From: Adonisia turfae CCMR0081
GTDB lineage: Bacteria > Cyanobacteriota > Cyanobacteriia > Phormidesmidales > Phormidesmidaceae
Direction of reading: 5' to 3'
Assembly: GCF_011009555.1 (NCBI RefSeq)
Contig: NZ_QXHD01000004.1
Coordinates: 3,519,314 to 3,583,313, forward strand
DNA: 64,000 nucleotides
Part shown: positions 1 through 8,141 of the stretch, in pieces
How positions within the stretch are numbered: the stretch's first letter is position 1
How the letters are laid out: each line of letters begins with the position of its first letter
The notes under the pieces: generated by a model
Told to the model about the DNA's origin: nothing
Database searches by the model: none
Seen by the model: the letters and a program-made list of their open reading frames with translations, nothing else
Made by a program: the position numbers and the translations under genes

Positions 1-2
1 TG

Positions 3-575
3 GCCCTTTTGATGGGCGCTCCCCCCAGTCGGGCAGAGGCACCGATTGAGTCAGGCTTGGAGGCACGGGTGGCCGACAATGTACAACAACTGCTCATCAC
101 CAACCACTGTCAACGCTGTTATTTGGTCGGGGCTGACCTCAGTCAAACGCATTTGATTGGCGCGGACCTCCGAGGCGCAGACCTCCGAGGCGCGGACCTC
201 TCCTGGAGTAACCTCGAAGGCGCGGACCTCACCGGGGCCAGCTTGACCCATGCCAATTTGACGGGGGCCTTTTTGACCAATGCCAGTCTGGTCAACGCCA
301 ACTTAGACCATGGGAATTTTGCACAGGCTCAGCTCTACTATGTGGATGTCACGGGGGCCTCTATGGAGAACCTCAACCTCGCCCAGGCGACGGTCGTGGG
401 CACTCCCATCAGTATTGGGGGGGACACGGTACCGGCTGAACAGGGCAACCACCTCCCGATCTTTGTCCCGGATGAGGCGCACCCCCTGGTGCCGCCCCAG
501 AATCTCTGGCTTGTGCCACACCCTCATACCCCTGACATCTTAGATGTCCCCCCACACATTATTCCCCATGCTTGA
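3..575 (+). CDS. Pentapeptide-repeat protein, 5' end truncated by window edge
   Basis: The frame is open to the left window edge. The first in-window residues (a hydrophobic stub followed by GAPPSRAEA) look like the end of a secretion signal with an Ala-x-Ala cleavage site, so the true start is probably upstream and the TTG/ATG codons at 9-14 are unlikely starts. A Cys-x-x-Cys pair (HCQRC) precedes about nine A(D/N)LxxA-type pentapeptide repeats (roughly nt 125-390), which form a right-handed beta helix in this family. The tail (nt 400-575) is Pro/His-rich, without repeats. The arrangement signal peptide, N-terminal helix with CxxC, then pentapeptides is common in secreted or thylakoid-lumen cyanobacterial proteins of unknown function. 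No biochemical role can be inferred. It has no evident link to the polyketide cluster 7.5 kb away. Confidence 0.8.
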   Translation, partial: ALLMGAPPSRAEAPIESGLEARVADNVQQLLITNHCQRCYLVGADLSQTHLIGADLRGADLRGADLSWSNLEGADLTGASLTHANLTGAFLTNASLVNANLDHGNFAQAQLYYVDVTGASMENLNLAQATVVGTPISIGGDTVPAEQGNHLPIFVPDEAHPLVPPQNLWLVPHPHTPDILDVPPHIIPHA

Positions 576-609
576 GGGGGTATGAGAGCCCTCCCTTATC
601 CATACCCAG

Positions 610-645
610 AACCGGCAGGTGTTCACGTAGAGGACCCAGCCGGTT
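610..645. repeat. Inverted repeat (AACCGGC / GCCGGTT)
   Basis: Perfect 7-bp inverted repeat at 610-616 and 639-645 with a 22-nt loop, 35 bp after the pentapeptide gene. A second complementary pair (AGGTGT / ACACCT) flanks it. It could act as a transcript-end hairpin, but no T-run follows. The tract between the two neighbouring genes (576-850) holds nothing else recognisable. Confidence 0.4.
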
Positions 646-779
646 ACACCTTGGACGTGATTTAATGCTCGAAATATCAGTCATAACAACGTTGGGGACG
701 ACGTCATTTCTCCCGTCAAGAAATAGTTCACTACGGCCACAGGACATCCCTTACCAATCGTTACTTAGGTATGCAGAGC

Positions 780-814
780 CAGCAGCCCACCTGCATTTTC
801 CAGATGGGCTGCTG
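780..814 (-). terminator. Hairpin downstream of the 54-aa gene
   Basis: Perfect 10-bp inverted repeat CAGCAGCCCA / TGGGCTGCTG (780-789 and 805-814) with a 15-nt loop, 37 bp beyond the stop codon of the minus-strand small gene. Its place suggests a transcript-end hairpin, but there is no U-tract on either strand, so it is not a canonical intrinsic terminator. Confidence 0.4.
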
Positions 815-850
815 ACCCCTTATTGTAACCACAGTTCCACCTGCTATGGC

Positions 851-1015
851 CTACTGATTAGTCTCTGAAATATCTCCTTCAAAGGGCTGTACCCCCGTTT
901 CAGGATAGTTATCATCACTGGGAGAGAAGAGTCGTTTAGCAGCATCAAATATCCAAACTGTAGATTGCTGAATAGACTGACCAACCGTGCTTACCATTCT
1001 TTGTAATGCGCTCAT
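851..1015 (-). CDS. Small 54-residue hypothetical protein
   Basis: ATG at 1015, stop TAG at 851-853, with a strong ribosome-binding site (AAGGGAG) seven bases before the ATG. The 54-residue product has an amphipathic N-terminal half rich in Gln, Ser and Val with one Trp (STVWIFDAAKR). An acidic Pro/Gly-containing tail follows (SPSDDNYPETGVQPFEGD). The ordered composition, the good Shine-Dalgarno and a hairpin just downstream argue that this is a real gene even though it is very short. From memory, similar small proteins ending in a PETGVQPFEGD-like tail occur in cyanobacteria, but this could not be checked. Function unknown; there are no transmembrane or metal-binding signatures. Confidence 0.62.
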   Translation of the reverse strand: MSALQRMVSTVGQSIQQSTVWIFDAAKRLFSPSDDNYPETGVQPFEGDISETNQ

Positions 1016-1587
1016 AATAAAGCTCCCTTAATGCAGATAAATTGATCTAGCAATGCTTTTCTTTGTAGGAATATTGCAATTCCCAACAGTCTTCTAAAGA
1101 CTAAACTCTATGGTTAGGCAAAACTGCTATGGCTCTAGAAGAATTATCTTGCTGCTTGTATCAAACAGCGATTGGTTCAGATAACGCCATAAAAGCATCC
1201 CTACATGCTCCAAGCGAGTTTTCTAGATGAACACTGGCTACCCCCCTCCCTGATTGTTTAATATCGAACACCTTTTAAGATACAGAGAAAGTTTGGGGAT
1301 ATTGTGAGGACAAATAGTATGGTGCAATGAACACGCCGACAGCCCCTAGTACCTCCCCATTTACAACCAAGCGTTACGGCCCTCAGGCACTTGCAGCTAA
1401 ATAACCACCACGTCCCATGCACCCATCTACCCATCCATAGTCCTAGCCTGGGACGGTTTTGTGGGCAATCTAGCACTCTGGTGGTATTTCCTTCAGCCTT
1501 TTAGAGCACGCCGTTAAAGAAGTATAGATTGCAGCTCTATTGAAACGATATAGTTTAAATACGTCTAACACCAATACATCTTGTATT
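1016..1587. other. Intergenic region without recognisable genes
   Basis: About 570 bp between two divergent genes, expected to hold both promoters. It is AT-rich near 1020-1200. No RNA gene, hairpin with a T-run or credible ORF was seen. Confidence 0.4.
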
Positions 1588-4500
1588 ATGACTCATTACC
1601 AAGATGCTTTTATTTCCTATGGTCGGGCAGATAGCAAAGCCTTCGCTACAAAGCTAAATGACCAGCTGGTCGATCAAGGATTAGATGTTTGGTTTGACTT
1701 TGAGGATATTCCTCTAGGCGTAGACTATCAAAAACAGATTGACACCGGTATTGACCGGGCTGACAATTTTCTCTTTATCATTTCACCTCATTCTGTTAAT
1801 TCATCCTATTGTGGCTTAGAAATTGAGCGGGCCATATCGCGAGGGAAACGGATTATTCCGATCTTACACGTCGAAGAAATTAGCCGAGAAATTTGGCAAC
1901 AGCGCAACCCCCAAGGTGCAGATGCAGATTGGGAAGGCTATAAGGCTGCTGGGAAACATTCTAGTTTTTTAAATATGCATGCTGCGATCGAAAAAATCAA
2001 CTGGATTTACTATCGCGAAGGCATTGATGATCTTGACCAGTCCTTTCAAGGACTGTTAGCGATCTTACAAAAACAGAAAAAATATGTACGCCGCCACACC
2101 ATCCTGTTAAAGCAAGCGCTTTATTGGGAATATCATCAAAAGCAATCTGGCTATTTGCTAATTGGAAAAGAACGGCAAACCGCAGAAGCCTGGCTCACTC
2201 AACCATTTAAAGATGAGCAGCCTCCTTGCCTACCAACAAATTTACATTGTGAGTTTATTACTGAGAGCACTAAAAACGCCCATAATCTGATGACTCAGGT
2301 GTTTTTAGCCCATGCCGAAGAAGACATTTCTTTTCGGGAACAACTGCGTCAGCGTTTAATGCGGGAGAACATTACTGTTTGGACCAACAAAACCGATATT
2401 CTCACTGGCACAGACTTTAAACGAGCCCTCAAAGTCGGCATTGAAGAAACAGACAATATAATTTATATTCTTTCCCCCGCAGCCTTAGGGTCCACCTATT
2501 GTCAGCGAGAGATTGCCTATGCCCAGTTATTAAACAAACGGATTATTCCCCTGCTGGTTAAACCGTTGGATATGCAGCGGCTTCCTCCCCGCCAACGCTC
2601 CCTTCAGTTTATTAACTTTTCAGACAACACCAGCCTCGAACAGTATGAAGATGATATTGCCAAGCTATTACGAATTTTGCGCCATGGGGCCGATTACCAC
2701 AGCGAGCATAAACAACTACTAGCAAAAGCTCTAAAGTGGAAACGCCAGCATCGCAATCCCAGCATTTTGTTAAGGGGCTACAATTTACGCCATGCTGAAA
2801 CCTGGCTAAAAGTCGCTCAAGACCGTCCCCAACAAGGGCCTACAAAATTACAGACCACCTTTATTAAAGAAAGCTTACGCCAGCCTCCGGCCCAGTCACT
2901 AGACGTTTTTATCTCCTATTCCCGTAGCGATTCAGAATTTGCTCGTCGTCTCAATGATACCCTTCAAATTCAGGGTAAAACCACCTGGTTTGATCAAGAA
3001 AGTATTAGCTTTGGGGTAGACTTTCAGCAGGAGATTTATCGAGGCATTGCCTCAACGGATAATTTCTTGTTTGTGATTTCTCCACAGGCCGTAAACTCTC
3101 CCTACTGTGCTGATGAGGTCGCCTATGCAGCCAGCCTAAATAAGCGCTTTATTCCTCTATTGTATCAGTCTGTCGATACCCAACAGTTGCCTCCTGAGTT
3201 AGCTAAAATACATTGGATTGATTTTTCACCCCAAACCCACGACTTTTTAACTAGTTTTAGCCAACTAGTACGTACCCTGGATACCGACCGCAACCACGTG
3301 CAAAGCCATACAAAGTGGTGTCAACTGGCCATTGAGTGGGAACAGAAAGATCGCAGTGCCGATCTGTTGTTACGAGGCAGTGAATTAGTGATTGCTGAAG
3401 CCTGGCTACAGGAAGCCGAAATTGGCAAAAAACAGCCTCCTGCCACATCATTACAACAAGCATTTATCCATGCTAGCCGTGCCGCCCAGATGTCTGAAGA
3501 GGCTGCTGAACAGCAGCGCCAGATCCACCTACTTCAGCTACAAAAAGAGCGTACCCAAGAAGCAGAAACCCGGCTCGCTGAACAGAAAAAGTATGCCAAA
3601 CGGCAACGGTGGTTTGTTGGAGTGCTGAGTGTTGCCTTAATCGTCGCCACTGGGTTAGGCGTGGTCGCCTTGATGTTGTTTGGTTGGGCTCGCGTGAGTG
3701 AACAACAGGCTAAGACCAGTGAGCAACAGGCTAAAGCCAATGAAGTAGAGGCCATCAGCCATACCTCAGAAGCACTATTTGTCTCCCATCACCAGCTGGA
3801 GGCCCTGCAAGCAGCTCTGCAAGCTGGAAGAGAGTTAGAAACAATGATCAATCCCACTGACCAACAGACTATTCCCGTCATTCGGGCATTGGGCTCGGTG
3901 CTCTATGGTATCCATGAAGCCAATCGGTTTTCAGGCCATGCCAACCTGGTCTCCGATATTAGCTACAGCCCCGATGGTAAACATTTGGCCTCAGTCTCCT
4001 GGGATCATACCCTACGGCTTTGGCGCTGGGATGGCAAACTTTTACGGGTGTTTAAGGGCCATAATGAAGCAATTTATAGCGTTGCGTTTAGCCCTGACGG
4101 TCAAACCCTAGCCTCTGCCAGTGGTGATCGCACTGTGAAGCTCTGGGATATCGAGGGGACCCTGCTCAAAACTCTCAGCGGCCACCGCAAGACTGTCCGG
4201 GCCGTTGAGTTTAGTCCCAACGGCCAGCTGCTTGGTTCCGCTAGTGATGATGGCGATATCCGTATTTGGAATCGGGATGGTACTCTGCGCCAGACGCTCA
4301 CAGCGCACCATGGGGGCAGTCCAGTGCTGACACTGGTTTTTAGCCCTGATGGTCAAACCCTGGCTTCTGGCGGCGGAGATGGCACGATTAAGTTGTGGTC
4401 CGTCGAGGATAACCAACCAGCAAAACTGTTGTCCGGTCACCGCCAGGCAATCTCCAGTATTGTCTTTAGCCCCGATGGGGCAACCATTGCCTCTAGCAGT

Positions 4501-5775
4501 CGCGATCGCACTATTCGACTCTGGAATTCTGATGGGACTGCCCGGCAAGAACTCAAGGGGCATACGGCCTCAGTGGATAGTGTAGCCTTTAGCCATGATG
4601 GTGAACGGCTGGCATCGGGCAGTCGCGATCGCACTATTAAACTATGGAGTTTGACTGGCCAGTTATTAAAAACACTACAGGGCCACGAAAATGAAGTACA
4701 GACAGTCACCTTTAGTCCAAATCATCAACTAGCCTCAGCCAGTGCAGACAACACCATTCGCATTTGGCACACTCAGGAAGACCTGGTAACAGTCCTGGAT
4801 GAACACAAAGAACCGATGCGGGATGTCAGCTTTAGCCCCGATGGGACCTTAATGGCCGTAGCTGAGGGGAAAAACGATATTAAGATCTGGCACTCTAACG
4901 GTACCCTGCTGCAAACTTTAAAAGGTCATAACAATATCGTGCATTCGGTGACCTTTAGTCCCGATGGCCAAACCCTGGTTTCCAGCAGTTACGATCAAAC
5001 AGCAAAAGTTTGGCAGGTGGGTGCTAATCAACCGGCACACACATTGTCTGGTCATCAAGGACGCGTCTATGCCTCTAGCTTTAGCCCCGATGGTAAAACC
5101 TTGGCCACGGCTAGTCGCGACACCACCATTAAGCTTTGGGATCTGGAAACTGGTAATCTGCTACAAACTCTTTCTGGTCATAGCGATCGGGTTTATGACG
5201 TCACCTTTAGCCCCGATGGCCAATGGTTAGCTTCCACAGGACGAGATACCCATGTTCACCTACGGCAACGACACATGGATGGTAGCTTCGCTAATGAGCC
5301 TGCTCGTGTGCTTACCTTAGATGAAGAAGACCGTGCCTGGAATAGAGCGATAGAGTTTAGTCCCGATGGCCAAACCCTGGCAGTGGCAGGCTACGACAAA
5401 GCTATTCGCCTGTGGAGTTTAGAGGGAGAATTATCACATACATTAACCGGTCACGGTGCCTGGGTGTATGGCATCAGCTTTAACTCCGATGGCACGTTAC
5501 TTGCCTCCGCCAGTGGCGACAAAACAATTAAACTGTGGCATCTGGATGGCAAGTTACTATTAACCTTGGCAGGTCACAATGACTGGGTATTTAATGTTGC
5601 ATTTCATCCAGAACACTCACAAATTGTTTCTGCCAGTGCAGATGGAAAAGTCATTCTCTGGAAATTACAGTTCGAGCTAGAGAACCTGATGAAACATGGT
5701 TGTGATTGGGCAAGGTTTTACTTGCACAACAATGTGGAGATGGATGAGAACGCTCGCCAACTGTGTAACGGTTAG
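1588..5775 (+). CDS. Triple-TIR, membrane-anchored WD40-repeat protein
   Basis: About 1395 residues from ATG 1588; a TTG at 1540 would only add a low-complexity leader. Three TIR domains begin at the motifs DAFISYGRAD (~1600), VFLAHAEED (~2300) and DVFISYSRSD (~2905). Each keeps the C-x-x-E element (CGLE, CQRE, CADE) whose Glu is the catalytic residue in NAD-cleaving TIR domains. A repeated helical segment with a LL(I/R)G...AEAWL-type motif follows each TIR. A coiled coil (3500-3605) leads into one transmembrane helix (~3607-3694). Then come 14 WD40 repeats (3930-5670; FSPDG...LASxSxDxTIxLW consensus), enough for two seven-bladed propellers. In bacteria, TIR-WD40 proteins are viewed as signalling or abortive-infection NADases triggered through the propeller; that role is inferred here. 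It is unrelated to polyketide synthesis by sequence. Confidence 0.9.
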   Translation: MTHYQDAFISYGRADSKAFATKLNDQLVDQGLDVWFDFEDIPLGVDYQKQIDTGIDRADNFLFIISPHSVNSSYCGLEIERAISRGKRIIPILHVEEISREIWQQRNPQGADADWEGYKAAGKHSSFLNMHAAIEKINWIYYREGIDDLDQSFQGLLAILQKQKKYVRRHTILLKQALYWEYHQKQSGYLLIGKERQTAEAWLTQPFKDEQPPCLPTNLHCEFITESTKNAHNLMTQVFLAHAEEDISFREQLRQRLMRENITVWTNKTDILTGTDFKRALKVGIEETDNIIYILSPAALGSTYCQREIAYAQLLNKRIIPLLVKPLDMQRLPPRQRSLQFINFSDNTSLEQYEDDIAKLLRILRHGADYHSEHKQLLAKALKWKRQHRNPSILLRGYNLRHAETWLKVAQDRPQQGPTKLQTTFIKESLRQPPAQSLDVFISYSRSDSEFARRLNDTLQIQGKTTWFDQESISFGVDFQQEIYRGIASTDNFLFVISPQAVNSPYCADEVAYAASLNKRFIPLLYQSVDTQQLPPELAKIHWIDFSPQTHDFLTSFSQLVRTLDTDRNHVQSHTKWCQLAIEWEQKDRSADLLLRGSELVIAEAWLQEAEIGKKQPPATSLQQAFIHASRAAQMSEEAAEQQRQIHLLQLQKERTQEAETRLAEQKKYAKRQRWFVGVLSVALIVATGLGVVALMLFGWARVSEQQAKTSEQQAKANEVEAISHTSEALFVSHHQLEALQAALQAGRELETMINPTDQQTIPVIRALGSVLYGIHEANRFSGHANLVSDISYSPDGKHLASVSWDHTLRLWRWDGKLLRVFKGHNEAIYSVAFSPDGQTLASASGDRTVKLWDIEGTLLKTLSGHRKTVRAVEFSPNGQLLGSASDDGDIRIWNRDGTLRQTLTAHHGGSPVLTLVFSPDGQTLASGGGDGTIKLWSVEDNQPAKLLSGHRQAISSIVFSPDGATIASSSRDRTIRLWNSDGTARQELKGHTASVDSVAFSHDGERLASGSRDRTIKLWSLTGQLLKTLQGHENEVQTVTFSPNHQLASASADNTIRIWHTQEDLVTVLDEHKEPMRDVSFSPDGTLMAVAEGKNDIKIWHSNGTLLQTLKGHNNIVHSVTFSPDGQTLVSSSYDQTAKVWQVGANQPAHTLSGHQGRVYASSFSPDGKTLATASRDTTIKLWDLETGNLLQTLSGHSDRVYDVTFSPDGQWLASTGRDTHVHLRQRHMDGSFANEPARVLTLDEEDRAWNRAIEFSPDGQTLAVAGYDKAIRLWSLEGELSHTLTGHGAWVYGISFNSDGTLLASASGDKTIKLWHLDGKLLLTLAGHNDWVFNVAFHPEHSQIVSASADGKVILWKLQFELENLMKHGCDWARFYLHNNVEMDENARQLCNG

Positions 5776-5867
5776 GATTCTATTACCATAATCTTTCCGA
5801 GATAGGAAGAATGCTAGTAATAACAAGACTGAAAGAAACAATGGAGCTGATGTCGGAGAGCTTAACT

Positions 5868-6941
5868 CTAGCCTATGGAAACGTACATAGGATGGGGTTT
5901 ATTGCTTTTAGTCATAGTTGTGTGAATAAAATCTTGTAAGCCAGCAATATCTCTAGCAAGCCCTTTTTCCCTACTTTGTCGATCCAGAATCCGAAATCGT
6001 TGAGAATTGATGCTGACGTATGAATCAATAAATCGCCGATGGGATTTTTCCTTAATTGAGTTGATGGGAATTAAAATAGCGGCTTCGATCACATTGCCAA
6101 ACTCAAGATTACAAACACTGCCAAAGTAACGAAGCTGATCGCTTGTCTTTAGATAACTATTGAGCAATGATGGCATTGACTGTCCTGTTTTCTTAAGTTG
6201 AACCCTAAGAGAATTGAGGGCAGTTTTATCAGAGCCCTCTGCCCATGAAAAATGGGGAAATGAACTATTAAGGGTAGCCGGGTCATGAATTCGACAATGG
6301 ATCTTAGGGACAACCAACCTGTCTTGAGTCATCCCGTAACGTTGCATAAACGGCAATAATAGCGCTTGGACAGAGTAATAATGGGGTGATGCAATAGTCA
6401 CTTTGCCAAAAAAATAGTCCATGTCAGGATACTCTCGTATCAAAGCACCCAACCCACACCAGACTGCAAATAGTCCTAGTCTGCGTCGTTGGGCACTACG
6501 ATTAACAACTGAGCGCCCTAGTTCAATGGTCTTAGGCAAATATTGCTCTCGAAACCGTTGGGAAAAATCAAACAGTTTAGCTGTGGCCAGATCCAGCCTA
6601 CCGTCCACATGCAGAGCATCACGGCAGAGAATGTAACGATGCATGGAGACAATTTCTTGAGCAACGGGATCCCATACCACGAGCTGACGATAGGGAACCG
6701 GTCCATAATCAAAGCAATCGATATCTTTCGGTTTTCCACTGCCACCTCCCTCCCGGCGAAATTCGACTTCTCGAATCCGGCCAATTTCGGTCATCACCCG
6801 AGGCGCATCATCCGCCGTTACCAGATAGATCTCTAACCCTTTATGGGTCCGAATCAGCTTGTCTACAGTCAACTCAGAGGACAAGACCTGTTTGTCAATG
6901 GCGTTGGTGATGGAGGGCAGCATTGTCGATGTCGCATTCAT
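5868..6941 (-). CDS. GNAT / OlsB-like N-acyltransferase
   Basis: 357 residues from ATG 6941, preceded by AAAGG eight bases upstream; a GTG at 6950 is the alternative. Residues ~35-200 show the pattern of the acyl-ACP-dependent GNAT group (ornithine lipid OlsB, hemolysin-like, long-chain N-acyl amino acid synthases). Visible elements are EVEFRREGGG, a FDYGPVPYRQLVVWD strand pair, MHRYILCRDA, an ELGRSVV strand and a RRRLGLFAVWCGLGALI helix. Such enzymes move a beta-hydroxyacyl or acyl chain from ACP or CoA to an amine. The C-terminal ~150 residues (IHDPATLNSS onwards) are unassigned but typical of the longer family members. It faces away from the HMGS operon across a 1.2-kb non-coding region and converges on the TIR-WD40 gene. 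It may be a lipid gene or an accessory acyltransferase of the cluster; nothing in the sequence decides this. Confidence 0.72.
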   Translation of the reverse strand: MNATSTMLPSITNAIDKQVLSSELTVDKLIRTHKGLEIYLVTADDAPRVMTEIGRIREVEFRREGGGSGKPKDIDCFDYGPVPYRQLVVWDPVAQEIVSMHRYILCRDALHVDGRLDLATAKLFDFSQRFREQYLPKTIELGRSVVNRSAQRRRLGLFAVWCGLGALIREYPDMDYFFGKVTIASPHYYSVQALLLPFMQRYGMTQDRLVVPKIHCRIHDPATLNSSFPHFSWAEGSDKTALNSLRVQLKKTGQSMPSLLNSYLKTSDQLRYFGSVCNLEFGNVIEAAILIPINSIKEKSHRRFIDSYVSINSQRFRILDRQSREKGLARDIAGLQDFIHTTMTKSNKPHPMYVSIG

Positions 6942-7907
6942 TAGTAACACCTTTCAAGTTATAGCGATCAAAGAGGATACCATCCTTAGAAGATGTGCCA
7001 CTTTACTGGTGAGACGCCAGAAGTCTAGTTGGTACGGATGACATTACCACTAGCTGCGTCCTCAACCACAGCAATCCATAGACTTAAGCCACTGATTAGC
7101 AAGGATAACAGTGAAAAATAACAACGTTAACGTTTGTATCAGAGAAGAGATTTTGAAGCACTACAGGAATATGCTGTACACATGAGTTGAAAAGCTCATA
7201 GCCACAACACAGGGAGGTCTAACGATAGATATTTCGATAGAATCATCAGAAGGCTCAAAGACAACACCCAAGCACATCACTGATATTTCTTCTTACTTGC
7301 ACTAGAGAGCCCTGTTTATAGTCAGTTCGCCTGACATTAAATACCTCTAAAAAGTCTTGTTTATTTTAGAAGAGTTCCTCAGCTGAGTGTTCTGGGTGTT
7401 GTTGTATTTTAAACCTGCACTCAATCCATCGCTACAACATCCGGGGCTAACACAGGAATACACCGTTAATCCCTGACTCAATCCCTAATCCGCTTACACC
7501 GCAGTGATCGCCGACACAAACCAAGCAACCTTGATGGTTGTATAAGCAGACCATAAGCATATCGGATAAAGAGAATGACATGACCCATGGCTAGCTTACT
7601 GTGAATTCACAGACAACGCAAGTGAGTGCATAACGTCTTTCAACCCCTACATCTGAGTAGAAAGAGCACTATATTTCTTAACCCTTTATATCTAAATCGA
7701 AGCCCCCATGGGTCTTAGCACTTGTGGGATTTCTTATATAGCAGTTATCTCACCGACTAGTACAAGGTAACTGATTTACCCACCCTCATAACCCTTTGAA
7801 CAATAAGCAGAAAGTTGATTAATCTTTAGGTTTTGGGAATCAACTGTAATGCTTTGACGCTGTCTTTGTAACGGATAAATTGAGTCTAGGCAGGAGGGAG
7901 TTTATTA

Positions 7908-7931
7908 ATGAGGAATATGAGACTCTCCTAA
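7908..7931 (+). CDS. Possible 7-codon leader peptide upstream of HMGS operon
   Basis: AGGAGGGAG at 7892-7900 is among the best ribosome-binding sites in the window. It is seven bases before an ATG that opens only MRNMRLS and a TAA stop. The next element is a stem (GTGCC-loop-GGCAC, 7949-7965), then a palindrome. A strong Shine-Dalgarno on so short an ORF 210 bp before the HMGS start suggests either a regulatory leader or the remains of a decayed gene. No codon bias diagnostic of amino-acid attenuation is present. Confidence 0.3.
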   Translation: MRNMRLS

Positions 7932-7976
7932 AAGAGGATGTCGAGTATGTGCCACTGATAGGCACTGCGGAATTTG

Positions 7977-7998
7977 TTAACCTGTATAAACAGGTTAA
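7977..7998. promoter_or_regulatory. Perfect 22-bp palindromic operator candidate
   Basis: Half-sites TTAACCTGT and ACAGGTTAA are exact inverted repeats separated by ATAA, ending 143 bp before the HMGS start codon. The size (9-4-9) fits a dimeric helix-turn-helix repressor or activator site. It is also able to form a hairpin, but no T-run follows, so an operator is the better reading. No regulator gene is present in the window. Confidence 0.5.
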
Positions 7999-8090
7999 GA
8001 CCTGAAGAAAATTGTAAGCCTACAATAAAACCACTGAGAATTACTTCACACCATGCGACTTGATGGATAAAGTCAAATTAAGGTGATACT

Positions 8091-8126
8091 CTACACAGAT
8101 ATCTTGATACTACATAGATATTCTTG
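8091..8126. repeat. Imperfect direct repeat in front of HMGS gene
   Basis: Two tandem near-copies of a 16-17-base unit: CTACACAGATATCTTG at 8091-8106 and CTACATAGATATTCTTG at 8110-8126, one mismatch plus one inserted T, about two helical turns apart. It ends 15 bp before the chosen start codon. Spacing and place suit a regulator binding site. Confidence 0.4.
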
Positions 8127-8141
8127 TTTAACGAGCCATTG

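Larger units (their letters stand above)
6942..8141. other. 1.2-kb non-coding region between GNAT gene and HMGS operon
   Basis: AT-rich divergent region with no credible ORF over 40 codons. It contains, towards the right end, a possible short leader ORF with a strong Shine-Dalgarno (7908-7931), a small stem GTGCC/GGCAC (7949-7965), a perfect palindrome (7977-7998) and a direct repeat (8091-8126), each listed separately. The left 900 bp shows nothing I can assign. Confidence 0.5.

Noticed and set aside
610..645. Hairpin as a tRNA or other RNA gene
   Set aside because: The fold has only one stem plus a short pair; no cloverleaf, anticodon arm or CCA-proximal T-loop motif.
1258..1476. 72-codon minus-strand ORF in the intergenic region
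   Set aside because: Cys/Trp-rich, no ribosome-binding site, no recognisable features.
4108..4563. 151-codon minus-strand ORF within the WD40 region
   Set aside because: Shadow of the repetitive WD40 coding sequence; its repeats mirror the sense repeats.
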